From the NCBI GenBank assembly GCA_025450195.1, contig JANWHW010000002.1, positions 1-64,000 on the forward strand: DNA of 64,000 bases, given 5' to 3'. The notes below the pieces were generated by a model. The model made no database searches and was not told the DNA's origin. It saw only the letters and a list, made by a program, of their open reading frames with translations. The DNA comes from Solirubrobacterales bacterium (GTDB taxonomy: Bacteria > Actinomycetota > Thermoleophilia > Solirubrobacterales > 70-9). The translations under genes were made by a program, and so were the position numbers. Shown here one piece after another: positions 15,510 to 23,395 of this stretch. Every line of letters starts with the position of its first letter. Position 1 is the stretch's first letter.

Positions 15510-17369
15510 TCACTCGACCGTAACCGTCTTTGCCAGATTGCGCGGCTGGTCGACGTTGAGTCCACGCTCGCGGGCAATGTCATAGGCAAGAAGCTGCAGG
15601 GGAAGGATCGCGAGGATCGGCTGCAGGATCCAATCGGTGCGGGCGACCTCGATCATCTGGTCCGCCACCTCCCCGACACGCTCGCAGCCTTCGGTCGCGA
15701 TGGCGATGGTCTTGGCGCCGCGGGCGCGCACCTCTTCGATGTTCGAGAGCACCTTGTCGAGAACGGGACTCTCAGTCGCCACACAAACGACCGGCGTCGA
15801 CTCGTCGAGCAGCGCGATCGGGCCGTGCTTCATCTCTCCGGCCGCGTAGGCGTCGGTGGGGATGTAGGAGATCTCCTTCAGCTTCAACGCACCCTCCAGG
15901 CACACCGGCAGGCCGATGTGGCGACCGAGATAGAGGAAGAACTGTTGGTCGTGATGGCTCAGGGCAACCTCACGCACGCGCTCCTCGCTGCCGGTAAGAG
16001 TGGCCTCGATCTTCGAGGGGATGCCCTTCATCTCGACAACCAGCTCGGAGAGGCGTCCTGGCTCAAGCGTTCCTCGCACCTCAGCCAGGCGCAACCCGAC
16101 CAGATACATCGTCGCGACCTGAGCGACGAAGGTCTTGGTCGCGGCGACGCCGACCTCCAGCCCTGCCCGGGTGTAGAGGACGGCGTCGGCGTCGCGCGTT
16201 GCCTGGCTGCCCCTGCTGTTGGTGATCGCCAGCACCCTGGCGCCTCGTTCACGGGCCAACCGCATCGCCGCAAGCGTGTCGGCGGTCTCACCCGACTGGG
16301 TCATCCCGATCACCAGGTCGCCGGGACCGACAACCGGGTTGCGATAGCGGTACTCGGAGGCGATGTCCATCTCTACCGGGACCCGTGCCCACTCCTCGAT
16401 CGCGTAGCGGCCGACAAGCCCCGCGTGGTAGGAGGTGCCGCAGGCGACGATCACGATTCGTTTCAGGTCACGCAGGAAGGAGTCGTCCAACCCAGTCTCG
16501 GAGAGGTCGACGCCATCGTCGGTCGGGAGACGATCGGCAATCGTTTCGGCGACAGCGTCCGCCTGTTCGTGGATCTCCTTCAGCATGAAGGTCTCGTAGC
16601 CGCCCTTCTCCGCAGCTGCCTCGTCCCAGGAGATCTCCTCGACTTCGCGCTCGACCGGGTTGCCTTCGGCGTCGGTGATGCTGAACCCGGAGGCGTCGAT
16701 CGTCACCACCTCGCCGTTCTCGATCATCACCGCTTCGCGAGTCTCCGCCAGGAAGGCGGGGATCGCGGAGGCCAGGAAACTCTCGCCCTCACCCACTCCA
16801 GCCACCAATGGGCACTCCTTGCGCGCCCCAACCAGCTGGCCCGGCTCATCGGCGTGCATCACGACGAAGGCGTAGTGACCACGCAGCTCCGCGAAGGAGG
16901 CGCGAACGGCGTCGGCAAGATCGCCTTCGTAGTGGCTCGCAATCAGGTGGGCAACTACCTCGGCGTCGGTTTCGGAGCTGAACTGCTGCCCTTCGCCTTC
17001 GAGGCGGCGACGCAGCTTGGCGTGGTTCTCCACGATCCCGTTGAGGACGATGTGAACGCGGTCGGAGCTGTCGCTGTGTGGATGGGCGTTCTCCTCGGTG
17101 ACCCGACCATGGGTGGCCCACCTGGTGTGGGCAACGCCGGTCGTCGCCGGCGGGGCGGCAACCGCGACGGCGCCGCTGCTCTCGTCGCGCTCCTTCATCG
17201 CGGCACGCAGGTTGGCGAGGTTGCCGACGGCGCGCACGCTGTCAACCCGACCGTCCTCGATCACCGAAACCCCGGCCGAGTCATAGCCGCGGTATTCGAG
17301 CTTCTCGAGGCCCGCGACAAGCAGCTCGCGACAGGGGCGCGCGCCGACGTATCCGACTATTCCGCACAT
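15510..17369 (-). CDS. glmS: Glutamine-fructose-6-phosphate aminotransferase (isomerizing)
   Basis: This 619-residue enzyme makes glucosamine-6-phosphate for peptidoglycan. It starts MCGIVGYVG, so the catalytic Cys is residue 2 after Met removal; RYRGYDSAG-like REYRGYDSAGVSV follows near 28. Two SIS domains carry ACGTSYHAG and the region SGETADTLAAM. The end LNVDQPRNLAKTVTVE is the family C-terminus. No glmS ribozyme-like leader is seen in the short gap to glmM, as expected outside Firmicutes. Confidence 0.97.
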   Translation of the reverse strand: MCGIVGYVGARPCRELLVAGLEKLEYRGYDSAGVSVIEDGRVDSVRAVGNLANLRAAMKERDESSGAVAVAAPPATTGVAHTRWATHGRVTEENAHPHSDSSDRVHIVLNGIVENHAKLRRRLEGEGQQFSSETDAEVVAHLIASHYEGDLADAVRASFAELRGHYAFVVMHADEPGQLVGARKECPLVAGVGEGESFLASAIPAFLAETREAVMIENGEVVTIDASGFSITDAEGNPVEREVEEISWDEAAAEKGGYETFMLKEIHEQADAVAETIADRLPTDDGVDLSETGLDDSFLRDLKRIVIVACGTSYHAGLVGRYAIEEWARVPVEMDIASEYRYRNPVVGPGDLVIGMTQSGETADTLAAMRLARERGARVLAITNSRGSQATRDADAVLYTRAGLEVGVAATKTFVAQVATMYLVGLRLAEVRGTLEPGRLSELVVEMKGIPSKIEATLTGSEERVREVALSHHDQQFFLYLGRHIGLPVCLEGALKLKEISYIPTDAYAAGEMKHGPIALLDESTPVVCVATESPVLDKVLSNIEEVRARGAKTIAIATEGCERVGEVADQMIEVARTDWILQPILAILPLQLLAYDIARERGLNVDQPRNLAKTVTVE

Positions 17370-17396
17370 CAGGCCGTTAAGGGTAGACGGAGAGCT

Positions 17397-18731
17397 TCAG
17401 CCGAGCTCTCGCTTGACAAGCGTGGCAAGGCGCCCGCAGATCTCATCAGCCTCCCCGACGCTGGGAGCCTCGACCATCACGCGGACCAGCGGCTCGGTGC
17501 CGGAGGGGCGAAGCAGGACACGGCCTCTGCCCTCGAGTTGTGCGCCCTCGCCCTCCACCGCCTCCCAGACTGCCTTTGCACCGGCGATGGCGTTCCGATC
17601 GGCGACCTCGACGTTGACCAGCGTCTGGGGCAGCTTCTCCATCGGCTCCGCCTTAGCGAGGTCGCGACCGTCGAGCTCGCGCATCGTCATCAGCGCTGCC
17701 GCAATGCCATCCCCGGTCGCCGCGAAACCCATGTCGATGATGTGCCCAGACTGCTCGCCGCCCAGCGCCCAACCGCGCCGTCGCAGCTCCTCCAGCACGT
17801 AGCGATCGCCAACATCGGCAACCGCGACGTCGATCCCGGCATCCTCCATCGCTCGGTGAAATCCGTAGTTGCTCATAACCGTCACCGCAACTCCCCCACC
17901 GTCAAGCTCTCCGCGCGCCTTTCGCCCAACCGCGATCAGCGCGATCAGCTCATCGCCGTCGAAGGCACGCCCGCTTCCGTCAACGGCAAGCACCCGATCT
18001 CCGTCGCCGTCGAAAGCGAATCCGATCGTCGCTTCGGAGCTGGCGAGATGCTCCGTAAGGCAGTCGAGGTGTGTGGAGCCGCAGCCATCGTTGATGTTGC
18101 GGCCGTCTGGCTCGACTGCGATTGGCTCGACGGTCGCGCCGAGCCGCTCGAAGATCGCCGGCGCGGCGCGATAGGTCGCCCCGTTGGCACAGTCGAGGGC
18201 AATGGTGGTTCCGGACAGGTCGAGATCGAACGCGGACTCCAGCGCTCGCAGGTAATCCTCGAGCCCACCGTTCAGCTCGCGGACGTGCCCTGGCGATCCC
18301 GATGCCGGGATCGACTCAGGCGTGGAGTCGCTGCCGAGCAGCGACTCCATCCTTGCCTCGGTCGCGTCGTCGAGCTTCGTTCCCTCGCGGCTGAAGAACT
18401 TGATGCCGTTGTCCCCGTAGGGATTGTGGGACGCGGACACAACCGCGGCGAGATCGAGACCGAGCCGCCGTACGAGAATGGCGGCGGCGGGCGTCGGCAA
18501 CACCCCTCCCAGCAGCGCGTCCCCGCCTGCCGCAGCGATCCCGGCTGCCAGGGCCGATTCCAGCATCGGCCCCGACTCGCGGGTATCTCTCACGATCAAT
18601 ACCTGCGGTCGCTCGACATCCAGCGATTGGACAGCGGCGCGTCCAAGTGCGGTTGCAAGCTCCGCGGTGAGGAACGTTCCCGCCTGCCCTCGGACCCCAT
18701 CGGTTCCGAAGAGCTTGCGCTCCGGCGTCAC
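17397..18731 (-). CDS. glmM: Phosphoglucosamine mutase
   Basis: This 444-residue enzyme converts glucosamine-6-phosphate to glucosamine-1-phosphate, the step after GlmS. Visible motifs are KLFGTDGVRG at the start, the phosphoserine loop VVSASHNPYGDNGIKFF near 95, the metal loop FAFDGDGDRVLAVD, the sugar loop GGEQSGHII and the phosphate loop LLRPSGTEPLVRVMVEA. The GTG at 18731 gives the standard N-terminus; the frame stays open upstream but overlaps rpsI. The rpsI-glmM-glmS order is conserved in actinobacteria. Confidence 0.97.
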   Translation of the reverse strand: MTPERKLFGTDGVRGQAGTFLTAELATALGRAAVQSLDVERPQVLIVRDTRESGPMLESALAAGIAAAGGDALLGGVLPTPAAAILVRRLGLDLAAVVSASHNPYGDNGIKFFSREGTKLDDATEARMESLLGSDSTPESIPASGSPGHVRELNGGLEDYLRALESAFDLDLSGTTIALDCANGATYRAAPAIFERLGATVEPIAVEPDGRNINDGCGSTHLDCLTEHLASSEATIGFAFDGDGDRVLAVDGSGRAFDGDELIALIAVGRKARGELDGGGVAVTVMSNYGFHRAMEDAGIDVAVADVGDRYVLEELRRRGWALGGEQSGHIIDMGFAATGDGIAAALMTMRELDGRDLAKAEPMEKLPQTLVNVEVADRNAIAGAKAVWEAVEGEGAQLEGRGRVLLRPSGTEPLVRVMVEAPSVGEADEICGRLATLVKRELG

Positions 18732-18741
18732 ACAGCCCCCG

Positions 18742-19635
18742 TTAGCGCTTCGAGAACTGAGGCTTCTTGCGAGCCTTCTTAAGACCGGCCTTGCGACGCT
18801 CCTTGACCCGCGCATCCCGCGTCAGGAAGCCGCGGCGCTTCAGCTCGCCACGCAACTCCGGGTCGACCTCGGTCAGTGCCCGCGCGATTCCATGTCGAAC
18901 CGCTCCGGCCTGGCCGCTGATCCCGCCGCCCTGCACGCGAATGCGGATATCGACACTGCCCTCGTATCCGGTCGTCACCAACGGCTGACGTGCCATCGTC
19001 TGGTGCAGCGGGCGAGGAAAGAACTCCTCCAGGGAACGCTTGTTGATCTCGATCTTGCCGCTGCCCGGCAGCAACGTGACCCGCGCAATCGAGCGCTTGC
19101 GCTTCCCGGTGGCGAGATAGCGAGCGCCGCTCTCCATCTCGGCCGGAGCACGGCTCGAAGGGCTGGGCTCCTCCTCCGGGTCTCCGGTCAGAGCGGCCTC
19201 CCGGCGGGCGCGCTCTTCCTCGTCGGCCTCCCGGCGGGCGCGCTCCTCGGCGCTGAGTCGCTCCTCCTCGGGCTCGACCGCGATCGGCTCGAGGTCTGCC
19301 CCCGGAATAGCGTCCTTCTTCTTGTCCCCAGGCTTCTCAGCGACCGTCTCAGCCTCAGCCTCGTCGGCAGTTGGCTCCCCCTCCTCGGCTGCAACTGGCG
19401 CCTCGTCGGCCTCCGCGGGCTCCTCGTCGGCCTCACTGCCAGTATCTCCAGCCTCTACCTCAGACGCCTCATCCGCGGGTGGCGTAGGGGTGGGCTCGTC
19501 ATCCGCAGCTTGCGAGGACGACGAGTCCTCCTCTGCGACAGGACCCGCGGTTGACGCGTCTGAATTCTCGACGCTGGGGGTCTCGTCTACAGCCTCGGGC
19601 TGCTCTGAAGTCTCTTTGTTCTCTTCGTCTGTCAT
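18742..19635 (-). CDS. rpsI: Ribosomal protein S9 with a long acidic N-terminal extension
   Basis: The last ~130 residues of this 297-residue protein are an ordinary S9: [56 protein letters not shown] and the basic tail ending [12 protein letters not shown] that reaches the P-site tRNA. The first ~165 residues are Glu/Asp/Ala/Ser/Pro-rich and predicted disordered, with [20 protein letters not shown] near 130-150. Actinobacterial S9 usually carries a far shorter extension. The ATG at 19635 overlaps the rplM stop (ATGA), and the codon-consistent frame is unbroken, so the extension appears genuine. Confidence 0.93.
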   Translation of the reverse strand: MTDEENKETSEQPEAVDETPSVENSDASTAGPVAEEDSSSSQAADDEPTPTPPADEASEVEAGDTGSEADEEPAEADEAPVAAEEGEPTADEAEAETVAEKPGDKKKDAIPGADLEPIAVEPEEERLSAEERARREADEEERARREAALTGDPEEEPSPSSRAPAEMESGARYLATGKRKRSIARVTLLPGSGKIEINKRSLEEFFPRPLHQTMARQPLVTTGYEGSVDIRIRVQGGGISGQAGAVRHGIARALTEVDPELRGELKRRGFLTRDARVKERRKAGLKKARKKPQFSKR

Positions 19636-20066
19636 TCCTCGGTATCCATCGGTTTGGGTTGCTGCGCCGCGTGAGGGTGCTCCGGACCCGCATACACCTT
19701 GAGCTTGGTCAGCTGCTGGCGGGCAAGGCGATTGCGGGGGAGCATCCCCTTCACCGCCTTGCGGATCACCTCCTCGGGACGACGCTCGAGCATCTCGGCA
19801 AGGGTTCGTGACTTGATGCCACCCGGATAACCGCTGTGACGCCAGTAGCGCTTCTGCTCGAGCTTGCGGCCGGTGACATGGATTTTCTCGGCGTTGACCA
19901 CCACGATGAAGTCGCCGGTATCGACGTGGGGCGTGTACTCGGGCTTGCGCTTGCCGCGAAGCGCATCGGCGATTCGGGTTGCCAAGCGTCCGAGGGTCTG
20001 TCCCTCGGCATCGACCACATACCAGTCACGCTGGCGGTCGGCGGCGGTGGCTACATAGGTCTTCAT
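19632..20066 (-). CDS. rplM: Ribosomal protein L13
   Basis: This 144-residue protein is a standard L13: starts [21 protein letters not shown], then [42 protein letters not shown] and the C-terminal [20 protein letters not shown]. It is a primary assembly protein of the 50S subunit. The ATG at 20066 sets the usual N-terminus. The rplM-rpsI pair is coupled, and the genes head the long reverse-strand block that runs to cca. Confidence 0.97.
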   Translation of the reverse strand: MKTYVATAADRQRDWYVVDAEGQTLGRLATRIADALRGKRKPEYTPHVDTGDFIVVVNAEKIHVTGRKLEQKRYWRHSGYPGGIKSRTLAEMLERRPEEVIRKAVKGMLPRNRLARQQLTKLKVYAGPEHPHAAQQPKPMDTEE

Positions 20067-20125
20067 CGTTGAAAAGCCGCGCAGTCTGCCCAGCGCGGCC
20101 GCATGATGATAGCCGTCTTCCCCTC

Positions 20126-20131
20126 TATACT
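20126..20131 (+). promoter_or_regulatory. Possible -10 box (TATACT) for the riboswitch transcript
   Basis: TATACT stands about 9-10 bases before the start of the riboswitch region in the divergent gap between rplM and the M23 peptidase gene. No convincing -35 is seen at 17 bases. Placement, not a mapped start, is the support. Confidence 0.4.
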
Positions 20132-20139
20132 GCCGCCCC

Positions 20140-20281
20140 AGCAAATGCCGAATCCCGACCGGACCAGCCGGACGGGAGCGGAGGAACCGCAGGGACCGTT
20201 GCAGGTCCCCGGGGCGAATCGGACGAATTGGTCCGTAGCGCATCTCTTTCAGCGCGAGCCCGACAGCTAACTCCGCAGGCG
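20140..20281 (+). ncRNA. c-di-AMP (ydaO/yuaA-type) riboswitch
   Basis: The leader carries the conserved blocks of the ydaO-yuaA RNA in order: GCCGAATCCC (20147-20156), GGAACC (20183-20188), GGGGCGAATC (20211-20220) and CGACAGCTAACTCCGCAGGC (20261-20280). The ribosome binding site AGAGGAG and GTG start of the M23 peptidase follow within 20 bases. In actinobacteria this c-di-AMP-sensing RNA commonly precedes cell-wall hydrolase genes and acts as a genetic OFF switch. I did not fold it; the match is by conserved blocks and context. Confidence 0.88.
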
Positions 20282-20298
20282 ATCGAAAGAGGAGCAAC

Positions 20299-21285
20299 GT
20301 GGCAAGCGGCAAGACGAGCGCCAAGCGTTGGTTGGCGCAGAAGGTGTTTACAACGGTCGCGGCAACCGCCGTGATTTTCGCGGTCTTGGGGGGCACGGCA
20401 TTTGCCATAACCGGCGGCGCCCCAACAGCGGCCGGGGGGCCGCCGCCTCCACCCAGCCCGACAGGCGAGCCCGCAGGAAGCCCCAGCTCCGGTGAAGTGA
20501 CCCTCCTCTCGGCCACCGCTGCGCCGCGCAAGACCTTCTACTACGGCTTTCGCTATCCGAGCCTCCAGTTCGCGATCGGAAGCACGCAGCCCGCGAACGA
20601 CCTGCGGATCGATGTGGTCGACTCCGCCGGTGCTGTGGTCAAGAGCTTTTTCCGCAACGACGTGGCGCCAGATGCCACCAGGACCATCCGCTGGGATGGC
20701 AGCGCCACCGACGGGCGGCCGGCTCGCAACGGGCACTACCGGTTCCAGATCGCCCCCCAGAGCGCCGAAGACACGGCAACGGCAGCGGGCAAGCCGGCCA
20801 CACGGGCGATTCGCCGCGGCTCCTCTTCCTCGCAGGCGGTCAGCCTCAGCTTCGACTTCTACGCGTTCGCGTTTCCCGTGCTCGGCCCCCACGACTTCGG
20901 CGACAGCGGGGCGCATTTTGGAGCGGGACGCTCAGGTCACACGCATCAGGGCCAGGACGTGATGGCCGACTGCGGCCTTCCATTGGTAGCTGCGCGGGGC
21001 GGCACGGTCCAGTACTCGGGCTACCACAGCGCCGCCGGCAACTACCTGGTGATCGACGGCAGGGGAACCGGGCTGGACTTCCTCTACGCCCACCTCGCCG
21101 AACCGCCGGCACTCAAAGCCGGCGAACGGGTCCGCACCGGGCAACCGCTCGGCCTGGTTGGCGAGACCGGCAACGCAAGCGCGTGCCACCTTCACTTCGA
21201 GATGTGGACCGCCCCGGGCTGGTACCAGGGAGGCAGTCCGATCGACCCATATCCCTTCCTCGCAAGGTGGGATCGCTACAGCTGA
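20299..21285 (+). CDS. Secreted M23-family peptidoglycan endopeptidase
   Basis: This 328-residue protein starts [20 protein letters not shown], a twin-free Sec signal, followed by a Pro/Gly-rich linker. Residues ~70-165 look like a FlgD-type Ig domain ([21 protein letters not shown]). The C-terminal LytM/M23 domain has the zinc motif [16 protein letters not shown] near 212 and HLHFEMW near 302; LYAHLAEP supplies the third conserved His. Such enzymes cut peptidoglycan cross-links during growth or division. GTG 20299 follows AGAGGAG at the right spacing. Expression is probably governed by c-di-AMP through the upstream riboswitch. Confidence 0.9.
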   Translation: MASGKTSAKRWLAQKVFTTVAATAVIFAVLGGTAFAITGGAPTAAGGPPPPPSPTGEPAGSPSSGEVTLLSATAAPRKTFYYGFRYPSLQFAIGSTQPANDLRIDVVDSAGAVVKSFFRNDVAPDATRTIRWDGSATDGRPARNGHYRFQIAPQSAEDTATAAGKPATRAIRRGSSSSQAVSLSFDFYAFAFPVLGPHDFGDSGAHFGAGRSGHTHQGQDVMADCGLPLVAARGGTVQYSGYHSAAGNYLVIDGRGTGLDFLYAHLAEPPALKAGERVRTGQPLGLVGETGNASACHLHFEMWTAPGWYQGGSPIDPYPFLARWDRYS

Positions 21286-21341
21286 TCCGGGCACCGTGCC
21301 GCTGAGTGGTTGGACACCTGACCGTTGAGCGTGTTTCTAGG

Positions 21342-21354
21342 AATGAGTCTCATT
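21342..21354 (+). promoter_or_regulatory. Palindromic Fur/Zur-like operator
   Basis: AATGAGTCTCATT is a perfect palindrome (six-base arms around a single T) 19 bases before the Fur-family start. A TTGAGC hexamer at 21325 is a possible -35, so the site would overlap the core promoter. The position suits autorepression of the regulator and the coupled ZIP gene. Confidence 0.55.
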
Positions 21355-21373
21355 ATCTGATACGGTCCGCCCG

Positions 21374-21796
21374 ATGGGCTGGGCCGAGCATGCAACGCAT
21401 CGTCTCGAGCAGGCCGGCTACCGAAGCGGGGGCTCCCGCAGGCAAGTCGTCGAGCTGCTGGCAAGGGAACGCTGCGCGGTGACAGCACTGGAGATAGACC
21501 GCCGCCTCGACTCCGTTGGCAGGGCCAGCGTCTACCGCACGCTCGAGCAGCTGGAGAAACTCCATCTGGTTCACCGCGTCCAGATCGGAGGGGATTCGGT
21601 GGGCTTTGAGCGTCTCGATCCGAAGGCACACCACCACCACCTGGTCTGCGAGGAGTGTGGATTGCTTTCCCCGTTCTCCAGTCCGGACCTGGAGGAGGCA
21701 ATCGAGGCCGTTATCCGCCAGTCCGACTACACCGTGGCCGCACACGACGTGGTGCTGCGCGGGACATGCCCAAGCTGCTCGGAACAAGATGCCTGA
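21374..21796 (+). CDS. Fur-family metal-dependent regulator (Zur-like)
   Basis: This 140-residue protein has the Fur winged helix (GSRRQVVELLARERCAVTALEI, GRASVYRTLEQLEKLHLVHRV), the regulatory metal site HHHHLVCEECG, and a C-terminal structural zinc pair LRGTCPSCS. HHHHLVCEECG with CxxC pairs is shared by Fur and Zur; the coupled ZIP gene favours zinc as the signal. Its last eight bases overlap the ZIP start, so regulator and transporter are coordinately made. Confidence 0.88.
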   Translation: MGWAEHATHRLEQAGYRSGGSRRQVVELLARERCAVTALEIDRRLDSVGRASVYRTLEQLEKLHLVHRVQIGGDSVGFERLDPKAHHHHLVCEECGLLSPFSSPDLEEAIEAVIRQSDYTVAAHDVVLRGTCPSCSEQDA

Positions 21797-22526
21797 GGTC
21801 GCAATACCCCTCGCGGGACTCGCCGTCTTGGCGATCTTCAGTGGCGGTGCCGTTGCGCTGCGCCTGGCCCACTCGCTGCCGACGGTCGTCGCCCTGAGCG
21901 GCGGCATCGTCGTCGCCGTGGCGCTCCTGGAGATCCTTCCGGAGGCCATCGAGAGCATCGGTGACGCCCACGACGCGGTACCGCTGGTTGCGCTTGGCTT
22001 CGTCGCCTTCTTCCTGTTGGAGCGAGTCCTCGTCCTCCATCACCGCGACGACCCCGAGGAGGCAAGAGCGCATGGCCGGGTTGGCGTGCTCGGGGCGGTG
22101 GGCTTGTCGCTGCACACCTTCACCGACGGGGTCGGCATCGGGCTCGCCTTCAGCGTCAACGTCGAGACCGGGCTGCTGGTCCTGCTGGCCGTCGTCAGCC
22201 ACGGCTTCGCCGATGGGCTCAACACAGTTAGCTTCGTGCTGAGCCAATCGGGTGACCGCACGCGGGCGAAGCGCTGGCTGCGAATCGACGCCTTCGCGCC
22301 GCTTGCCGGCGCCGTCGTCGGATCTCTGATCTCGGTATCCGACCAGACTCTGGGCTACTTCCTCGCCCTCTACGCCGGCTTCTTCCTTTACATGGGAGCA
22401 ACCGACCTACTCCCCGCCGCCCACGCGCATGAGCACGACGGCAGCGGGTCATGGCTGCGCGTAGCTCTAACCGTGGCTGGGTTTTGCGCCATCTATGCGA
22501 TCACCTTGATCGGCCACCCCGGCTGA
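21789..22526 (+). CDS. ZIP-family metal transporter
   Basis: This 245-residue membrane protein has about eight TM segments. The ZIP signatures are LSLHTFTDGVGIGLAF in TM4 and VSHGFADGLNTVSFVL in TM5, containing the His/Asp residues of the binuclear metal site. A short His/acidic loop (LHHRDDPEEARAHGR) and AHAHEHDGSG may bind metal. It probably imports zinc or another divalent ion under control of the coupled Fur-family regulator. ATG 21789 overlaps that gene by eight bases. The 3' end overlaps a convergent gene by 60 bases. Confidence 0.88.
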   Translation: MPEVAIPLAGLAVLAIFSGGAVALRLAHSLPTVVALSGGIVVAVALLEILPEAIESIGDAHDAVPLVALGFVAFFLLERVLVLHHRDDPEEARAHGRVGVLGAVGLSLHTFTDGVGIGLAFSVNVETGLLVLLAVVSHGFADGLNTVSFVLSQSGDRTRAKRWLRIDAFAPLAGAVVGSLISVSDQTLGYFLALYAGFFLYMGATDLLPAAHAHEHDGSGSWLRVALTVAGFCAIYAITLIGHPG

Positions 22527-23276
22527 TCGTCTCCAGCTCACCAGTGCGAGGGCAAGCGCGACGGGAACGGTCGCCGGCAGCGTGTCGACCTCGAAGAAGA
22601 GCAAGTCGAAGACAAGCGCCAGAATCGCGACCAGGATCGCCGCACGCAGCTGAAGGCGAGGGCTAGCGGCGAGCAGGCAGCCGGCCAGCGCGGCGACGAA
22701 GATGTCGCCGAACCCCATCCGGGCAGAACCGAATTCCACGACCTGGAGCCGGGGCAGCCCAGCAGGGTCAGCGGCACTGAGCACCGAGCTGGGCTCCTGC
22801 AGGAGTTGGGCGCCGACCAACCAGGCATCGATCGCGGCCATCGCGTAGATCCCAATCCTCAGCCAGACCGCGGGTGCAACAGAGACCAGCAGCCAGCCAA
22901 GGCCGATGCAGGCGAGGGCCGAAAGCGTGGCCGCGGCTACCTCTCCCGCGAGCGCTCCCTGCAGGGCCCAGGCAAGCCCAAACAGGGGAACGGCAGCGAC
23001 AGCCCAGATCGGCTGCGCTCCCTGGACCAGGCATCCGAGCGCCACCGCAGCCAGGCCCGGCACCGCGACCAGCGCGAGGTAGGACAGTGCCGTCGCCGAG
23101 TCCGAGTCGAGCTCGATTGCCGCGATCACGACCACGATCGAAAGCGCCGGCACGAGCGCCCACCAACGGCTGTTCAGGCGCAGCGGCTCAGGCAACGTCG
23201 GGAGCGGCGAGCGCGGCAGTGCGACGAGCGCGGCCTGCAGCAAGCCCAACACCGATATGGATGTAGCGAAATTCAT
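22467..23276 (-). CDS. GxGD-type multi-pass membrane protein (presenilin-like intramembrane protease candidate)
   Basis: This 269-residue protein has roughly eight hydrophobic segments. Three features resemble GxGD aspartyl proteases: Asp150 inside a TM (IYAMAAIDAWLVGAQ), RMGFGDIFVAALAG with Asp191 at the start of the next TM, and a late DTLPATVPVAL that recalls the PAL motif of presenilin/signal peptide peptidases. The spacing (about 40 residues between the Asp residues) is plausible. It lacks the Cys motifs of prepilin peptidases. Identification is by motif only; it may be a membrane protein without protease activity. It is convergent with, and overlaps, the ZIP gene. Confidence 0.55.
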   Translation of the reverse strand: MNFATSISVLGLLQAALVALPRSPLPTLPEPLRLNSRWWALVPALSIVVVIAAIELDSDSATALSYLALVAVPGLAAVALGCLVQGAQPIWAVAAVPLFGLAWALQGALAGEVAAATLSALACIGLGWLLVSVAPAVWLRIGIYAMAAIDAWLVGAQLLQEPSSVLSAADPAGLPRLQVVEFGSARMGFGDIFVAALAGCLLAASPRLQLRAAILVAILALVFDLLFFEVDTLPATVPVALALALVSWRRSAGVADQGDRIDGAKPSHG

Positions 23277-23292
23277 GACGCGGTCAGGAGGT

Positions 23293-23379
23293 TGCCTGGG
23301 TAGGACGCAGGCAATTCGCTGCCGGGAGCGTAGGAGGCTCTACGTGACCAAGGCGAATTGCCGAGGACACCGCCAGGCA
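23293..23379 (-). terminator. Nested fold-back hairpin after guaA
   Basis: Three nested inverted repeats share one centre: TGCCTGG/CCAGGCA (outer), GGCAATTCGC (23310-23319) with GCGAATTGCC (23353-23362), and CGTAG/CTACG (inner). The 10-bp middle stem is perfect. The element lies downstream of guaA and upstream of the GxGD gene on the same strand, so a terminator is the simplest reading. No T-tract follows. Confidence 0.5.
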
Positions 23380-23395
23380 GCATCCTGGCCCGTCA

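Noticed and set aside
15348-18782. Very long forward open frame (over 1100 codons) opposite glmS and glmM
   Set aside because: It is antisense to two clear genes. High-GC coding DNA leaves the complementary frame open; the translation has no protein-like features.
20067-20531. Upstream extension of the rplM frame
   Set aside because: L13 starts at 20066 by family pattern; the rest is antisense to the riboswitch and the M23 gene.
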